Assembly (NCBI GenBank): GCA_965602805.1
Contig: CBFCZK010000008.1
Span: forward strand, 1-64,000
DNA length: 64,000 nt
Source: Thiomicrorhabdus sp965602805
GTDB taxonomy: Bacteria; Pseudomonadota; Gammaproteobacteria; Thiomicrospirales; Thiomicrospiraceae
Direction of reading: 5' to 3'
The notes below the pieces were generated by a model, which saw nothing but the letters and a program-made list of their open reading frames with translations, ran no database searches and was not told where the DNA came from. Positions 35,790-46,051 of the stretch are shown here, one piece after another (the first letter of the stretch is position 1; the number at the start of each line of letters is the position of its first letter). The translations under genes and the position numbers were made by a program.

Positions 35790-37763
35790 TTAGGCCTCCT
35801 TTTGATAGATTTCGCTGCCTGAAGCTCTAAACTCTTTGGACTTTTCAATCATGCCCTCTTTAATACTGTCTAACGAAATTTCAGTAATCTGTCCTGCCTG
35901 ACCTTCAGCCGCCTCTTGTGCTGCCGCGTAGTCACGGACTTCTTGAGATATTTTCATTGAGCAGAATTTTGGCCCACACATCGAACAAAAATGCGCGACC
36001 TTGCCCGACTCTTGCGGAATTGTCTCATCGTGATACGAACGTGCGCGTTCAGGGTCTAATCCCAAGTTAAACTGATCTTCCCAACGGAACTCAAAACGGG
36101 CTTTAGACAAGGCATTGTCACGAATCTGCGCGCCAGGATGACCTTTTGCCAAGTCACCTGCATGCGCGGCAATCTTATAGGTCATCAAGCCTTCTTTAAC
36201 GTCCTCTTTATTCGGCAAACCTAAGTGTTCCTTTGGTGTGACATAACACAACATGGCACAACCATACCAACCGATATTGGCGGCACCAATACCCGAAGTG
36301 ATGTGGTCGTAACCAGGCGCAATATCCGTTGTTAAAGGCCCTAACGTATAGAAAGGTGCTTCACCACAGACTTCAAGCTGCTTATCAACATTCTCTTTAA
36401 TCATATGCAGTGGGATATGACCAGGGCCTTCGATAATGACTTGCACATCATGCTTCCAAGCAATCTTGGTCAATTCACCCAAGGTTTCTAATTCTGCGAA
36501 CTGTGCTTCATCATTGGCATCAGCAACCGAACCTGGACGTAGACCATCGCCTAACGAGAAGGTAACGTCATAGGCTTTCATGATTTCGCAAATATCCTCA
36601 AAATGGGTGTATAGGAAGCTCTCTTGATGATGTGCTAGACACCATTTCGCCATAATCGAACCACCACGCGAGACAATTCCAGTGATACGCTTGGCCGTCA
36701 TCGGTACATAACGCAATAAAACACCGGCGTGGATAGTGAAGTAATCAACCCCTTGTTCCGCTTGCTCAATAAGGGTGTCACGAAAGACTTCCCAAGTTAG
36801 GTCTTCCGCTACGCCATTGACCTTCTCTAACGCTTGGTAGATTGGCACTGTACCGATTGGCACAGGTGAGTTACGCATAATCCATTCACGGGTTTCATGA
36901 ATGTTACGCCCAGTAGACAGGTCCATAACGGTATCTGCACCCCACTTAGTAGACCACACCAGCTTTTCAACTTCTTCAGGAATAGAGGAACCTACCGAAG
37001 AGTTACCGATATTGGCGTTCACTTTAATCAAGAAATTACGCCCGATAATCATTGGTTCACTTTCTGGGTGATTGATATTACAAGGAATCACCGCACGGCC
37101 ACGTGCAACTTCATCACGGACAAACTCAGGCGTAATCTCTTTCGGTAAAGCGGCACCAAACGACTGTCCTGCATGTTGCTGAGTCAAAAGTTCATCGCGC
37201 AGTTCGGCACGTTGCATGTTTTCACGGATGGCGATGTATTCCATTTCTGGTGTGATAATGCCTTGGCGAGCATAATGCATCTGAGTGACATTCTTACCGG
37301 ATAAAGCGCGTTTTACCGTTGGTAGGCTCTCAAAACGGATGTGATCCAGCCCTTCATTGGCGAGACGCTCTTGGGTGAACTTTGAAGTCACTGAATTTAA
37401 CGTCTCAGTATCTTGACGTTCTTCTATCCATGATCTTCTAAGTTGTGGCAAGCCTTTGTAAACATCAATTTCAACACTCGGATCGGTATAGGCCCCAGAA
37501 GTGTCATAGACATTAATCGGTTCATTAGGCTCAAGAACAGGACTTTCTTCGGTACCACTGACAAAAGTATCGGTCACTGCTATTTGTCGCATACCAACTT
37601 TAATATCGTGGGTTTTGCCCGCAATATAGATTTTTTTGGAATTAGGGAATGATTGACCAGAAACGTTTTGAATAAACGCTTCTGCCGATGCTCGTCTTTC
37701 ACGACGATCGGTGCTTTTACGATCTGTTGAGGTATTTTTTGTAACTGTTTGATTGGTATTCAT
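35790..37763 (-). CDS. thiC: Phosphomethylpyrimidine synthase ThiC
   Basis: A 657-residue radical-SAM enzyme that rearranges aminoimidazole ribotide to HMP-P. It has the N-terminal ThiC-associated domain and the barrel core (MHYARQGIITPEMEYIAIREN, NINHPESEPMIIGRNF, TLGPLTTDIAPGYDHITSGIGA). The C-terminal CSMCGPKFCSM supplies the three Cys for the 4Fe-4S cluster. It is first gene of the operon, preceded by a TPP riboswitch about 215 bp upstream. Length is in the usual long-form range (about 630-660). Confidence 0.97.
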   Translation of the reverse strand: MNTNQTVTKNTSTDRKSTDRRERRASAEAFIQNVSGQSFPNSKKIYIAGKTHDIKVGMRQIAVTDTFVSGTEESPVLEPNEPINVYDTSGAYTDPSVEIDVYKGLPQLRRSWIEERQDTETLNSVTSKFTQERLANEGLDHIRFESLPTVKRALSGKNVTQMHYARQGIITPEMEYIAIRENMQRAELRDELLTQQHAGQSFGAALPKEITPEFVRDEVARGRAVIPCNINHPESEPMIIGRNFLIKVNANIGNSSVGSSIPEEVEKLVWSTKWGADTVMDLSTGRNIHETREWIMRNSPVPIGTVPIYQALEKVNGVAEDLTWEVFRDTLIEQAEQGVDYFTIHAGVLLRYVPMTAKRITGIVSRGGSIMAKWCLAHHQESFLYTHFEDICEIMKAYDVTFSLGDGLRPGSVADANDEAQFAELETLGELTKIAWKHDVQVIIEGPGHIPLHMIKENVDKQLEVCGEAPFYTLGPLTTDIAPGYDHITSGIGAANIGWYGCAMLCYVTPKEHLGLPNKEDVKEGLMTYKIAAHAGDLAKGHPGAQIRDNALSKARFEFRWEDQFNLGLDPERARSYHDETIPQESGKVAHFCSMCGPKFCSMKISQEVRDYAAAQEAAEGQAGQITEISLDSIKEGMIEKSKEFRASGSEIYQKEA

Positions 37764-37977
37764 GGCTCTGCCTTTTTAAATAGAATTAAAAATAGGCGAA
37801 GCTCTTAGACGATGTAGAAAACAGATGAAATTAAATGAGCGCTATAACAAGGATTTACAAAGATTTAGAGAGAGGTTTCAGTCGTCCAGATGAATTCAAT
37901 TGGACGGTCTAAAAATCACTTCATCAATATAAATATCGCTGCAGCAATCATGAAATTTAAAAGAAAATATCTGATTG

Positions 37978-38054
37978 TTCCCTCCGCTGGTATTAACCAG
38001 TTCAGGTTCTACGGATCCCGCTTACGCGATCTCAGCCTAAAGGCACTCCGACAA
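37978..38054 (-). promoter_or_regulatory. TPP riboswitch (THI element) of the thi operon
   Basis: On the minus strand the conserved THI-box blocks appear in order: GTCGGAGTGCC, GGCTGAGATCGCG, GGGATCC, then GAACCTGAACTGGTTAATACC and GCGGAGGGAA. It lies upstream of thiC in its leader, with about 215 nt between aptamer and start codon. TPP binding should shut off thiC-thiO-thiS-thiG. I see no clear terminator between, so control may be at translation or by Rho. Confidence 0.93.
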
Positions 38055-38194
38055 AATTTGAACTGTAGTATACCCAAAACATTTGCAAATACAAGCAAGC
38101 CTGTGACAACTCACAATTGGCCGGCAAACTGGTACAATGCCAACCTAATGACAAGACACCAACCCTAATGACTCAACGACCATAGAGAAAAATC

Positions 38195-38716
38195 ATGTTT
38201 AAAATAGAAACCATTGATCCTAAGCACTATAGAAAGAAAACCCGTAATGCCACGCTAATTGTCATGCTAATGTTTATTATCATAGGTTTTGGAACGGCGC
38301 ATTTAGCGGTCACAACCTTAGGTGAATATTCAAACAATAAGCTCGTGTTGAACTTACTAGGGGCGTTTGTAGGTTTAATGATTACCGGTTTTATCGTTAA
38401 AACCTGGTTTTCGGATAAAGCCTGGATGAAGGAGTCTATGTATTCATGGCGTTTAAAACGAAACTTAATGTACGTCACGAATGTCTTGCAAAAAGTTAAA
38501 GACCAGGCCGATTTAAATGATGAACATGCTATGAAAGTCATGCGCTTCTATCACTTGGGTCTGGAGCAGATGCATCAATTAGAAGATAACAACCATGCAT
38601 TGATTGATTTGGCTGCTGAAAAACGTCTACTTGAAGCCAAAATGACAGAGTTAGGACTGGAACTGAATCAAACTGAATTTGATCCCCTATGGGTCGAAAC
38701 TTATAAAGCGGATTAA
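38195..38716 (+). CDS. DUF3087 membrane protein
   Basis: A 173-residue protein with two TM helices (about 20-42 and 52-70) followed by a cytosolic helical region (about 80-165). It begins MFKIETIDPKHYRKKTRNAT, as in the DUF3087 family found in marine gammaproteobacteria. The function is unknown. It is convergent with hrpA. Confidence 0.82.
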   Translation: MFKIETIDPKHYRKKTRNATLIVMLMFIIIGFGTAHLAVTTLGEYSNNKLVLNLLGAFVGLMITGFIVKTWFSDKAWMKESMYSWRLKRNLMYVTNVLQKVKDQADLNDEHAMKVMRFYHLGLEQMHQLEDNNHALIDLAAEKRLLEAKMTELGLELNQTEFDPLWVETYKAD

Positions 38717-38774
38717 TCGCCAAACCGGTGAGCTAGTCGGTATTAAAACGGTATTAAATAGCATTAAAGCACGA

Positions 38775-41700
38775 TTACAGTGCTTTAATCTTCTTTTCGA
38801 TACGGGGTACAGAAATCGGCATTAAGGTTTTCATCGGCTGTGCAAACAGTGACAACCTTAACTCTTCAATCAGCCAACGGATTTCAACCAGGCCTGGTAG
38901 GTTTTGATAAGCGGACTCTTGCGCTAAGGCTTGATACGCCTTTAACACTGGTTGAATTTGACGAATCGCCAATTGATCTTTACTCGGATCTAACTCTATC
39001 TTATCCAAACGCACCTCCAAGCCTTTCAGATAACGGCCGATTTGCTTGAACCACTCTTCTTGCGTATTCCGGACAAAATCCTTGGAAATCAAATCATCTA
39101 ACTGTAACTTAATATCGGCAATCGAAGCCAACCAACGTGGATTTACGCGCCCTCTTACCCGCTTGGCAATCGCCTGATGTTGCGTAAAAATCGCATTAGC
39201 CTGCACTGCAACCGCTTGCGCAGATTCTATCCAGTGCAGACGCACATTTTCTAAAGTCGCTTCATAGTCGAGTTGACGGCGCACTTTCTGAGGATGGGGT
39301 ACTAATTGATGTAACGCTCGGTCAATGACCTGCTCAGTTAAATCCAGGCAAGTACCGTACGGGGCATAGCATAAGCAAGCCATTTGCAAAGGTAGCTTCT
39401 TTTGCAGATACTTAAGTTTATCGGCGAGTTCCGTGCGAATTAAAAACAGAACCGCTTCAGCATGCGCCTCTAAAGCACCAACTTCATCACCCATTAACTC
39501 CAAACTCAACCTATCTCCCTGACACTGTAAAGCGGGATAAGCCACCATCTCAACGCCCTGGCTTTTAATGGTTTGCGAGTCCGCTAAGTCGCCAAAATTC
39601 CACTCGGTGATAAGCGTACTTGTCTGTTTTTTACGTGATTGATGTTGTTGGATTTTGGCATCGACCAGGTGTTGATACTCAGATTTTAACAAACTAAGAC
39701 TGGCATCCTCGGCAATCACTTTAGCCTTATCATCTTGCAAAATAAAAAATGGTAAGAGGTGATCAGGCAATTCAATGCTTTCAAAATCAGTTCCTGACAC
39801 TTTCAGATTGCCACGGCGATTCAGAGCCCACACCAGTTGATTGAGATAGGACTCTTTACGGCCACTCTTAACGGTTTTGTCAGGTGACATTTCTGACAAA
39901 ACCAACTCGGCGTAATGTGGTGCGGGGATAAACTGTTTTCTAAGTTGTTTTGGTAATGCTTTGATATAAAAAGCAGTCTTCTCTTTTAATAAACCAGGGG
40001 TTAACCATTCAAAATCACTATCATTCAGTAGATTCAGACTCGACAATGGAATTTTATAAATTAAGCCATCGCGCTTCTGACCCGGTTCAAAATGGTAATC
40101 AACTGCAAAATTCAGTTGGTTGGAAAGCTGTATCTGATCCGGAAAATCTTTTAGAAAATCCGCATTAGCTTCCTGCTTCATCAAGTCATTTTCAGTTAAG
40201 AAAAGCGCTTCTAATTTCTCTGGCGCTTCTCGTAGACATTTCTTAACCCACTTATCTAATGCCGGTTGGCTAAAGATATGTTTCGGAATGCGCTCGTCAT
40301 AGAATTGATAGAGCACTTCGTCATCCACCAGAAAATCAGGACGACGTAATTTGTGCTCAAGCTTCTCTATTTTCTCAATCAAGGCTTGGTTATGTTTAAA
40401 GAAGGCCGCACGCGTTAATAACTCCCCCTCCACCAAACCATGGTGAAGGAAAAGCTTATGCCCTTCCACTGGATTAATCGGTCCATAATTGCAGAGACGT
40501 CGATTCACAATCGGTAAACCGTACAATGTAATCGATTCAAAAGCCCCTACTTGTCCAGATTTCTTCTGCCAATGCGGGTCACTATAACTGTGTTTAATCA
40601 GATGTTTGGCAAGCCTCTCAATCCATTGAATATCAATGGCTGCATTATTACGCGCATAGAGTTTAGTGGTCTCGACCAGCTCGCCCGCCAAAAGCCACTT
40701 AGGTTTATTTTTATAGAGACTGGAACTCGGGTGGATAAACAGCTTGGTGTTACGCGCCCCGATATAAGATTTATCATCGTCGCGTAAAGCCACATTGCCC
40801 AATAAACCCGCCAATAAAGATTTATGCACCGCGACACTGTGTAAATCGCTGAGGCGCTCTTTGACAACGCCAGCTTGCGTGACCTCTTCAAACAGATGTA
40901 ATTGGCCAACCCGCATGCCAATACGCTTCAGACTCTGTTCAATCTGCATAGTGAGTTCGTGCCACTCTTTCATGCGCATATAAGAGAGAAAATTGGTTTT
41001 ACAGAGTTTTCTTAACTTGTTTTCCGAAAGGTGGCGACGCTGATATTCATAAAACTGCCACAGATTCAAAAAGAACAAGAAATCAGAACGTTCATCTTCA
41101 AAGGTTTTATGCGCAACTCTTGCCGCCTGCATAGTCGTTTGGTTAATATCTCTCGGATCCTGAATACTCAAAGCCGAAGCGATGACAATCAACTCGGCTA
41201 AAACCCCATTCTTATCCGCTTCAACCACCATTTTGGCAACACTTGGATCAACCGGCAGTTTGGCAATCTGACGCCCTTCTGCGGTTAAACGACGTTGATC
41301 ATCTAAAGCACCCAACTCATGCAACTGACGATAACCATCATTTACCGACTTATCAGAAGGCGCTTCAATAAACGGAAAGTGCTTCACATCCCCTAAAGCC
41401 AGTTGCGCCATGGTCAAAATAACAGACGATAACGAAGTACGATGAATTTCAGGATCGGTAAACTCAGGACGTGAATTAAAACAGGATTCATCATATAAAC
41501 GAATACAAATACCCGCACTGACACGACCACAGCGGCCTTTACGTTGATTGGCTGAGGCCTGTGAGATTTTCTCAATCGGCAATCGTTGTACTTTATTGCG
41601 CACACTGTAGCGACTGATTCTCACCAGGCCTGGGTCAATCACATATTTAATACCCGGCACGGTTAACGAGGTTTCGGCCACGTTGGTACTGAGAATAATG

Positions 41701-42755
41701 CGGCGTTTTTGTGACGTTTTGAATATCTTTTGCTGCTCGGTCATCGACAAACGGGCATACAACGGTACAACTTCGGTGTTTTTCAGGTTACGTTTGCGTA
41801 ACACCTCGGCGGTTTCTTTAATATCACGTTCACCGACCTGAAACACCAATACGTCACCAAACGGGTCTTCTAATGCCAACTCATCAATCGCATCAGCAAT
41901 GCCGGTGGTCATATCCTGTTCAATGGCATTTCCCGCGTCATCTTCATAAGAAGAGAGTGGTCGATAACGCAATTCAACCGGATAGGTACGTCCGGAGACT
42001 TCAACCACGGGAGGTCGCTTACCATTAAGGGTGAAATGGTCGGCAAACCGCTGTGTGTCGATGGTGGCCGAAGTAATAATGACTTTTAAATCAGGGCGTT
42101 TCAATAATAGCTGTTTAAGTATGCCCAATAAGAAATCGATATTGATACTGCGCTCATGCGCCTCATCAATAATAATAGTGTCATATTGCAGGAGCATTTG
42201 ATCGTTTTGAATTTCTGCCAGTAAAATTCCATCGGTCATCACCTTAATCAGACTGTGCGCTTTGACCAAATCCAAAAAACGTACCTGATAACCAACGATA
42301 TCCCCAAGCTTGCCCCCCAACTCTTCAGCAATACGTTCTGAGACACTGCGCGCGGCCAATCGTCTAGGCTGAGTACAACCGATTTTGCCACGCAGACCTA
42401 AACCCGCTTCTAAACAAATCTTCGGAATCTGCGTGGTCTTACCCGAACCCGTCTCCCCTGCAATCACCACCACCTGGTTGTCTCGAACGAGTTGGACCAA
42501 TTCCTCTTTTTTAGCGGCAACCGGTAAAGAATCATCGTATTCAATCTTAGGCACACTGTTACGGCGTTTTTCAACCTGCTGAATCGATGCTTGAACTCGG
42601 TTCGCCCAATCCAACCAGGCCTGGTCAGTTTCCTTAAGCGTATTTAGATTCAGCTTTCTTAAGCCGTTTTGCAGGCGCAAACGGTCTTTAATCAGACATG
42701 CGTCCAATAAATTGGATAACTCATTTTTTTGAACAGTAAAGGAAACTTCAGACAT
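38775..42755 (-). CDS. hrpA: ATP-dependent RNA helicase HrpA
   Basis: A 1326-residue DEAH-box helicase. Motifs seen are GETGSGKTTQIPK (Walker A), TQPRRLAARSVSERIAEELG, DEAHERSINIDF (DEAH), ITSATIDTQRF and QRKGRCGRVSAGICIRLY, followed by the HA2, OB-fold and long HrpA-specific C-terminal region (DUF3418). E. coli HrpA is 1300 residues and is linked to ribosome rescue and mRNA processing. A TTG 8 codons upstream (42779) is an alternative start. It contains three palindrome copies (38887, 41624, 42614). Confidence 0.95.
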   Translation of the reverse strand: MSEVSFTVQKNELSNLLDACLIKDRLRLQNGLRKLNLNTLKETDQAWLDWANRVQASIQQVEKRRNSVPKIEYDDSLPVAAKKEELVQLVRDNQVVVIAGETGSGKTTQIPKICLEAGLGLRGKIGCTQPRRLAARSVSERIAEELGGKLGDIVGYQVRFLDLVKAHSLIKVMTDGILLAEIQNDQMLLQYDTIIIDEAHERSINIDFLLGILKQLLLKRPDLKVIITSATIDTQRFADHFTLNGKRPPVVEVSGRTYPVELRYRPLSSYEDDAGNAIEQDMTTGIADAIDELALEDPFGDVLVFQVGERDIKETAEVLRKRNLKNTEVVPLYARLSMTEQQKIFKTSQKRRIILSTNVAETSLTVPGIKYVIDPGLVRISRYSVRNKVQRLPIEKISQASANQRKGRCGRVSAGICIRLYDESCFNSRPEFTDPEIHRTSLSSVILTMAQLALGDVKHFPFIEAPSDKSVNDGYRQLHELGALDDQRRLTAEGRQIAKLPVDPSVAKMVVEADKNGVLAELIVIASALSIQDPRDINQTTMQAARVAHKTFEDERSDFLFFLNLWQFYEYQRRHLSENKLRKLCKTNFLSYMRMKEWHELTMQIEQSLKRIGMRVGQLHLFEEVTQAGVVKERLSDLHSVAVHKSLLAGLLGNVALRDDDKSYIGARNTKLFIHPSSSLYKNKPKWLLAGELVETTKLYARNNAAIDIQWIERLAKHLIKHSYSDPHWQKKSGQVGAFESITLYGLPIVNRRLCNYGPINPVEGHKLFLHHGLVEGELLTRAAFFKHNQALIEKIEKLEHKLRRPDFLVDDEVLYQFYDERIPKHIFSQPALDKWVKKCLREAPEKLEALFLTENDLMKQEANADFLKDFPDQIQLSNQLNFAVDYHFEPGQKRDGLIYKIPLSSLNLLNDSDFEWLTPGLLKEKTAFYIKALPKQLRKQFIPAPHYAELVLSEMSPDKTVKSGRKESYLNQLVWALNRRGNLKVSGTDFESIELPDHLLPFFILQDDKAKVIAEDASLSLLKSEYQHLVDAKIQQHQSRKKQTSTLITEWNFGDLADSQTIKSQGVEMVAYPALQCQGDRLSLELMGDEVGALEAHAEAVLFLIRTELADKLKYLQKKLPLQMACLCYAPYGTCLDLTEQVIDRALHQLVPHPQKVRRQLDYEATLENVRLHWIESAQAVAVQANAIFTQHQAIAKRVRGRVNPRWLASIADIKLQLDDLISKDFVRNTQEEWFKQIGRYLKGLEVRLDKIELDPSKDQLAIRQIQPVLKAYQALAQESAYQNLPGLVEIRWLIEELRLSLFAQPMKTLMPISVPRIEKKIKAL

Positions 42756-42899
42756 AGTTGACGGGGATACTTTTAACAAGGATAATTAGTTAAGCATTTG
42801 CTTATACGATATACTTACTGCACACGTATACTTGCGCAAAACACTTCATGGCAATTCAATTGCAACGTATTATAGCAAACAAATCACAAGGCTCTTAGC

Positions 42900-43592
42900 A
42901 TGAAAATCCGCCAACTTTTTGATTATGACACTTGGACTTATACCTATTTAATTTGGGATGAAGCCACCAAAGAAGCCGCTGTCATTGACTCCGTTTTAGA
43001 ACGTCTTGAGCGTGACATGTTACATATCAAAGAGCTGGGCTTAAAGGTCAAGTACCTACTAGAAACCCACATTCACGCCGACCATATTACCGGAGCAGGC
43101 CCAATGCGAAAGCAAACCAAGGGGCAGATTGTCGTTCATAAAAATTCTGGCTCTGAATGTGCGGATGTTCTAGCGGTTGAAGGCGATACGTTCAAACTCG
43201 GCAATCAAGAGATTAAAGTCCTACACACTCCAGGGCATACCAACAATGACATTACCTATCTGGTTGAAGGCGCTGCATTTACCGGAGATACCCTACTCGT
43301 CCGCGATTGTGGTCGTACCGATTTCCAGTTGGGTAGCAATGAAGATATGTTTCACTCGCTGACCGAGAAGCTTTTCACACTACCAGAAGATACCATGGTC
43401 TTTCCAGCACATGACTACAAAGGTTTTAGCCAATCGACGATTGGTGAAGAAAAGCAGTTCAACAGCCGCGCGGGTGTCGGAAAAACATTTGAAGATTTCA
43501 GCACAATTATGGATAATTTAAACCTACCCAACCCAAAACGAATTCACATCGCCGTACCCAGCAATATGCAGTGCGGAAACTTGGACGATTAG
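42900..43592 (+). CDS. ETHE1-type persulfide dioxygenase (metallo-beta-lactamase fold)
   Basis: A 230-residue MBL-fold protein. Metal ligands are seen in ETHIHADHITGAG (HxHxDH), HTPGHTNND, FTGDTLLVRDCGRTDFQ and FPAHDYKG. The CGRTDFQ and HDYKGF blocks are typical of ETHE1/Blh persulfide dioxygenases, which oxidise glutathione persulfide to sulfite with a mononuclear Fe(II). No rhodanese domain is fused. In a sulfur oxidiser it fits with the SQR-like protein upstream in this window. Confidence 0.9.
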   Translation: MKIRQLFDYDTWTYTYLIWDEATKEAAVIDSVLERLERDMLHIKELGLKVKYLLETHIHADHITGAGPMRKQTKGQIVVHKNSGSECADVLAVEGDTFKLGNQEIKVLHTPGHTNNDITYLVEGAAFTGDTLLVRDCGRTDFQLGSNEDMFHSLTEKLFTLPEDTMVFPAHDYKGFSQSTIGEEKQFNSRAGVGKTFEDFSTIMDNLNLPNPKRIHIAVPSNMQCGNLDD

Positions 43593-43611
43593 CTTTAAAC
43601 AATCTAAACGC

Positions 43612-43653
43612 CAGACACAAAAAAGCCTCAGTTTATGAGGCTTTTTTGTGTCT
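43612..43653. terminator. Strong bidirectional terminator
   Basis: A perfect 19-bp stem (CAGACACAAAAAAGCCTCA with its complement) around a short loop, with internal A and T runs. It ends the persulfide dioxygenase gene on the plus strand and probably the FKBP gene coming from the right. Confidence 0.9.
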
Positions 43654-43793
43654 GAAGTCCAGATTTAACCCTAAACTAGGTTTGGGCTGAGAGCTGTCAA
43701 TTCAAGGTAAAACAAGGGAGCGTACAACTTGTACGTGACCGTTTTTAACGCAGAAGTGGCGCATACTGGAGCAACCCTAGTGTCTAAAGCGAT

Positions 43794-44219
43794 TTAATGA
43801 ACTTCTAGGACTTCTACTTTGTAATCTAATTCTTGGTCTGCTAATGGGTGGTTACCATCAAGATAGACTTTATCTTCACTGATTTCAATAATACGGAAAA
43901 CAATGGTTTCGCCTTCTGGATCTTCTGTTTCCACCGTTGAACCTACCTCTAAAGCAACATCATCTTCGAAGTTTTCTGGGCCCGCAAAAACAACTAAATC
44001 ATCATTCGTTACGCCATAGCCTTTATCTGCTGAGATAGTGACCTTAGCAGCAAATCCTGGCTCTTCGCCTTCTAAAAATTCTTCAAGACCTTCGATGATT
44101 TCACCTTCGCCTTGAATATAAATAACCGGCTCACCATCAAAGGTAGAGTCAATGACTTCACCGCTTTCATCACGTAGCTCATAGTGGAATGTAACGCGAC
44201 TGCCTTTTTTAATTCTCAT
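43794..44219 (-). CDS. slpA: FKBP-type peptidyl-prolyl isomerase, SlpA/FkpB-like
   Basis: A 141-residue cytosolic FKBP with insert-in-flap, starting VTFHYELRDESGEVIDSTF. The insert ends LDGNHPLADQELDYKVEVLEV, the same block as in SlyD, but there is no His-rich tail. This is the SlpA/FkpB arrangement. It is acidic. It is divergent from dnaQ across 68 bp. Confidence 0.9.
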   Translation of the reverse strand: MRIKKGSRVTFHYELRDESGEVIDSTFDGEPVIYIQGEGEIIEGLEEFLEGEEPGFAAKVTISADKGYGVTNDDLVVFAGPENFEDDVALEVGSTVETEDPEGETIVFRIIEISEDKVYLDGNHPLADQELDYKVEVLEVH

Positions 44220-44287
44220 AACTCGTACCCTTTGGTCATTTTTTGCATTAAAATAATGAGCGATATTTTACCGTAAAGAGAACTCAA

Positions 44288-44992
44288 ATGCGTCAGATTC
44301 TACTAGATACTGAAACCACCGGTTTTGACCCCCATACAGGCGACAGAATCATCGAAATTGGTGCGGTAGAACTCATCAAACGTAAATTGACCCACAACAA
44401 TTATCATCAATATGTCTTTCCTGAGCGTTCTGTCCCACAAGATGCCATTGACGTTCATGGTATTACCGATGTATTTCTAAAGGATAAACCGTTGTTTTCT
44501 GCGGTTGTCGAAGACTTTATGGAGTATGTCAGTGGGGCTGAGTTGATTATTCACAATGCACCTTTCGATGTTGGCTTTATCAATAAAGAACTCTCTTTAT
44601 TGAAGAAGAACAAATGGGGTAAGATTGAGGATCACTGCATTATCACTGACTCGCTTAAAATGGCGAGAAAGACCTATCCTGGGCAGCGTAACTCTTTAGA
44701 TGCTTTATGTAAGCGTTTGGGCATTGATAACTCTAATCGTACTTTGCATGGCGCATTACTCGATTCGGAAATTCTGGCAGATGTCTATCTGACCATGACG
44801 GGCGGACAAACCGCCCTATCACTCAACAGTGATTCTGCTGAAAACGACAGCAATAACACAGCGACGTCCCTGGCAAATCCACAAAATAGAAAACCTTTAC
44901 GGGTTTTGCTGGCCAACCAGGATGAACTTGCTAGACACCAGACAAAACTGGCTGAAATTTCAAGAAAGTCTGACCAAGAGATAAATTGGTAA
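44288..44992 (+). CDS. dnaQ: DNA polymerase III epsilon subunit (proofreading exonuclease)
   Basis: A 234-residue DEDDh exonuclease. ExoI is ILLDTETTGFDP, ExoII is ELIIHNAPFDVGFI and ExoIII is RTLHGALLDSEILADVYL, giving the catalytic Asp/Glu and His. The C-terminal 50 residues (from SLNSDSAEN) are the flexible tail that binds the alpha subunit. The usual rnhA neighbour is not present, although yafS-like and gloB genes are, as in other gammaproteobacteria. Confidence 0.96.
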   Translation: MRQILLDTETTGFDPHTGDRIIEIGAVELIKRKLTHNNYHQYVFPERSVPQDAIDVHGITDVFLKDKPLFSAVVEDFMEYVSGAELIIHNAPFDVGFINKELSLLKKNKWGKIEDHCIITDSLKMARKTYPGQRNSLDALCKRLGIDNSNRTLHGALLDSEILADVYLTMTGGQTALSLNSDSAENDSNNTATSLANPQNRKPLRVLLANQDELARHQTKLAEISRKSDQEINW

Positions 44993-45125
44993 CGCCAGAC
45001 AGTCCATCCTAATAGAGAACATATCTCTATAAAATACAGACTGTTAGCAAACACTTCTAAACTTAAATAACGCTAATAACTTAAGACCTGCTAAGGACAA
45101 ATTCAGGGTTAGCTCTATCAAAAGG

Positions 45126-45926
45126 CTAATGATTTAAGTTGTTCCTGAGTACTTTAGAATGGGTTCTTGTTGCTGAAGCAACACTTCGATTGGGAATGGC
45201 CATCCAACGTGGCATATGCCATCTTGAACCGACTAAAGTAGGCGAGTCTACCCTTTTCTTAGCCACCAAACAATAGACATTACCAAACTGTAAACCTAAT
45301 GCAGACAAGCCCTTTTCAATCCATTCAACGAGATTGATTAAAAGCCCTTCTGATGGACGCTGTACAAAACATGTTACAGAGCTGTACTTTTGTATTTGCA
45401 CGTCATACCCCAGCACCTGTAACCACTCTTTAATGCGCTGTGGCGTTTCTAATTTTGCTTGATCAAACACTCGATCTTTTTTAAACCAACGGTGGCGCAT
45501 AATAAAGCAGCCATAGGGGTTAAAACCGGTAATAACGACATGACCTTCCGGAACCAACATACTATCGACCTGCCTTAGCAGGTAATAAGGGTCAGCAGCG
45601 GCTTCTAGCGTATGGGGAAGAAAGACCACATCGGCTTTTTCTTTGCCTATTGGCAAATAGTCCAAATCGGCACGAATTAAATGACAATGCGGATCATTAA
45701 GGACTTCAGTGGAAACATGCTCGAGAAATGGATCGACTAATAGCTTGTACTTGATACGACTACTGGCCATTAAATGCTCCGAAGATGGCGCACCCAGTTG
45801 CACGAAAAAGTAGCCAAATAAATTTTGGATAGCCGGCTCAACCAAAGCCCTCTCTTGCTTTAGAACTGCCCGACTTGAACCGGTGGAATACCACTGATTC
45901 AAGGCTTGTTGAAAGCCATGTTTCAT
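45126..45926 (-). CDS. YafS-like SAM-dependent methyltransferase
   Basis: A 266-residue class I methyltransferase-like protein. Characteristic pieces are KHGFQQALNQWYSTGSSRAVL, an acidic motif-II end (LIRADLDYLPIGKEKADVVFLPHTLE), VLVPEGHVVITGFNPYG and YSSVTCFVQRPSEG. Genes of this family (yafS) stand divergent from gloB in E. coli, as here. The start at 45926 has AAAGAGAG upstream; the frame opens six codons earlier. The methyl acceptor is unknown. Confidence 0.85.
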   Translation of the reverse strand: MKHGFQQALNQWYSTGSSRAVLKQERALVEPAIQNLFGYFFVQLGAPSSEHLMASSRIKYKLLVDPFLEHVSTEVLNDPHCHLIRADLDYLPIGKEKADVVFLPHTLEAAADPYYLLRQVDSMLVPEGHVVITGFNPYGCFIMRHRWFKKDRVFDQAKLETPQRIKEWLQVLGYDVQIQKYSSVTCFVQRPSEGLLINLVEWIEKGLSALGLQFGNVYCLVAKKRVDSPTLVGSRWHMPRWMAIPNRSVASATRTHSKVLRNNLNH

Positions 45927-46051
45927 CAAACTCTCTTTCCGCATAATTTAATAGTCGATCTTTTCATCCTTAACCCTGACTTAACCATGTAAAGCTATGT
46001 CCTAATTTGCTAGAATACGCTCAATTATAGCAATTATGTTGATCCAAAAAT

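Noticed and set aside
44993..45125. rnhA next to dnaQ
   Set aside because: The usual neighbour is absent; the gap after dnaQ is too short and has no matching frame.
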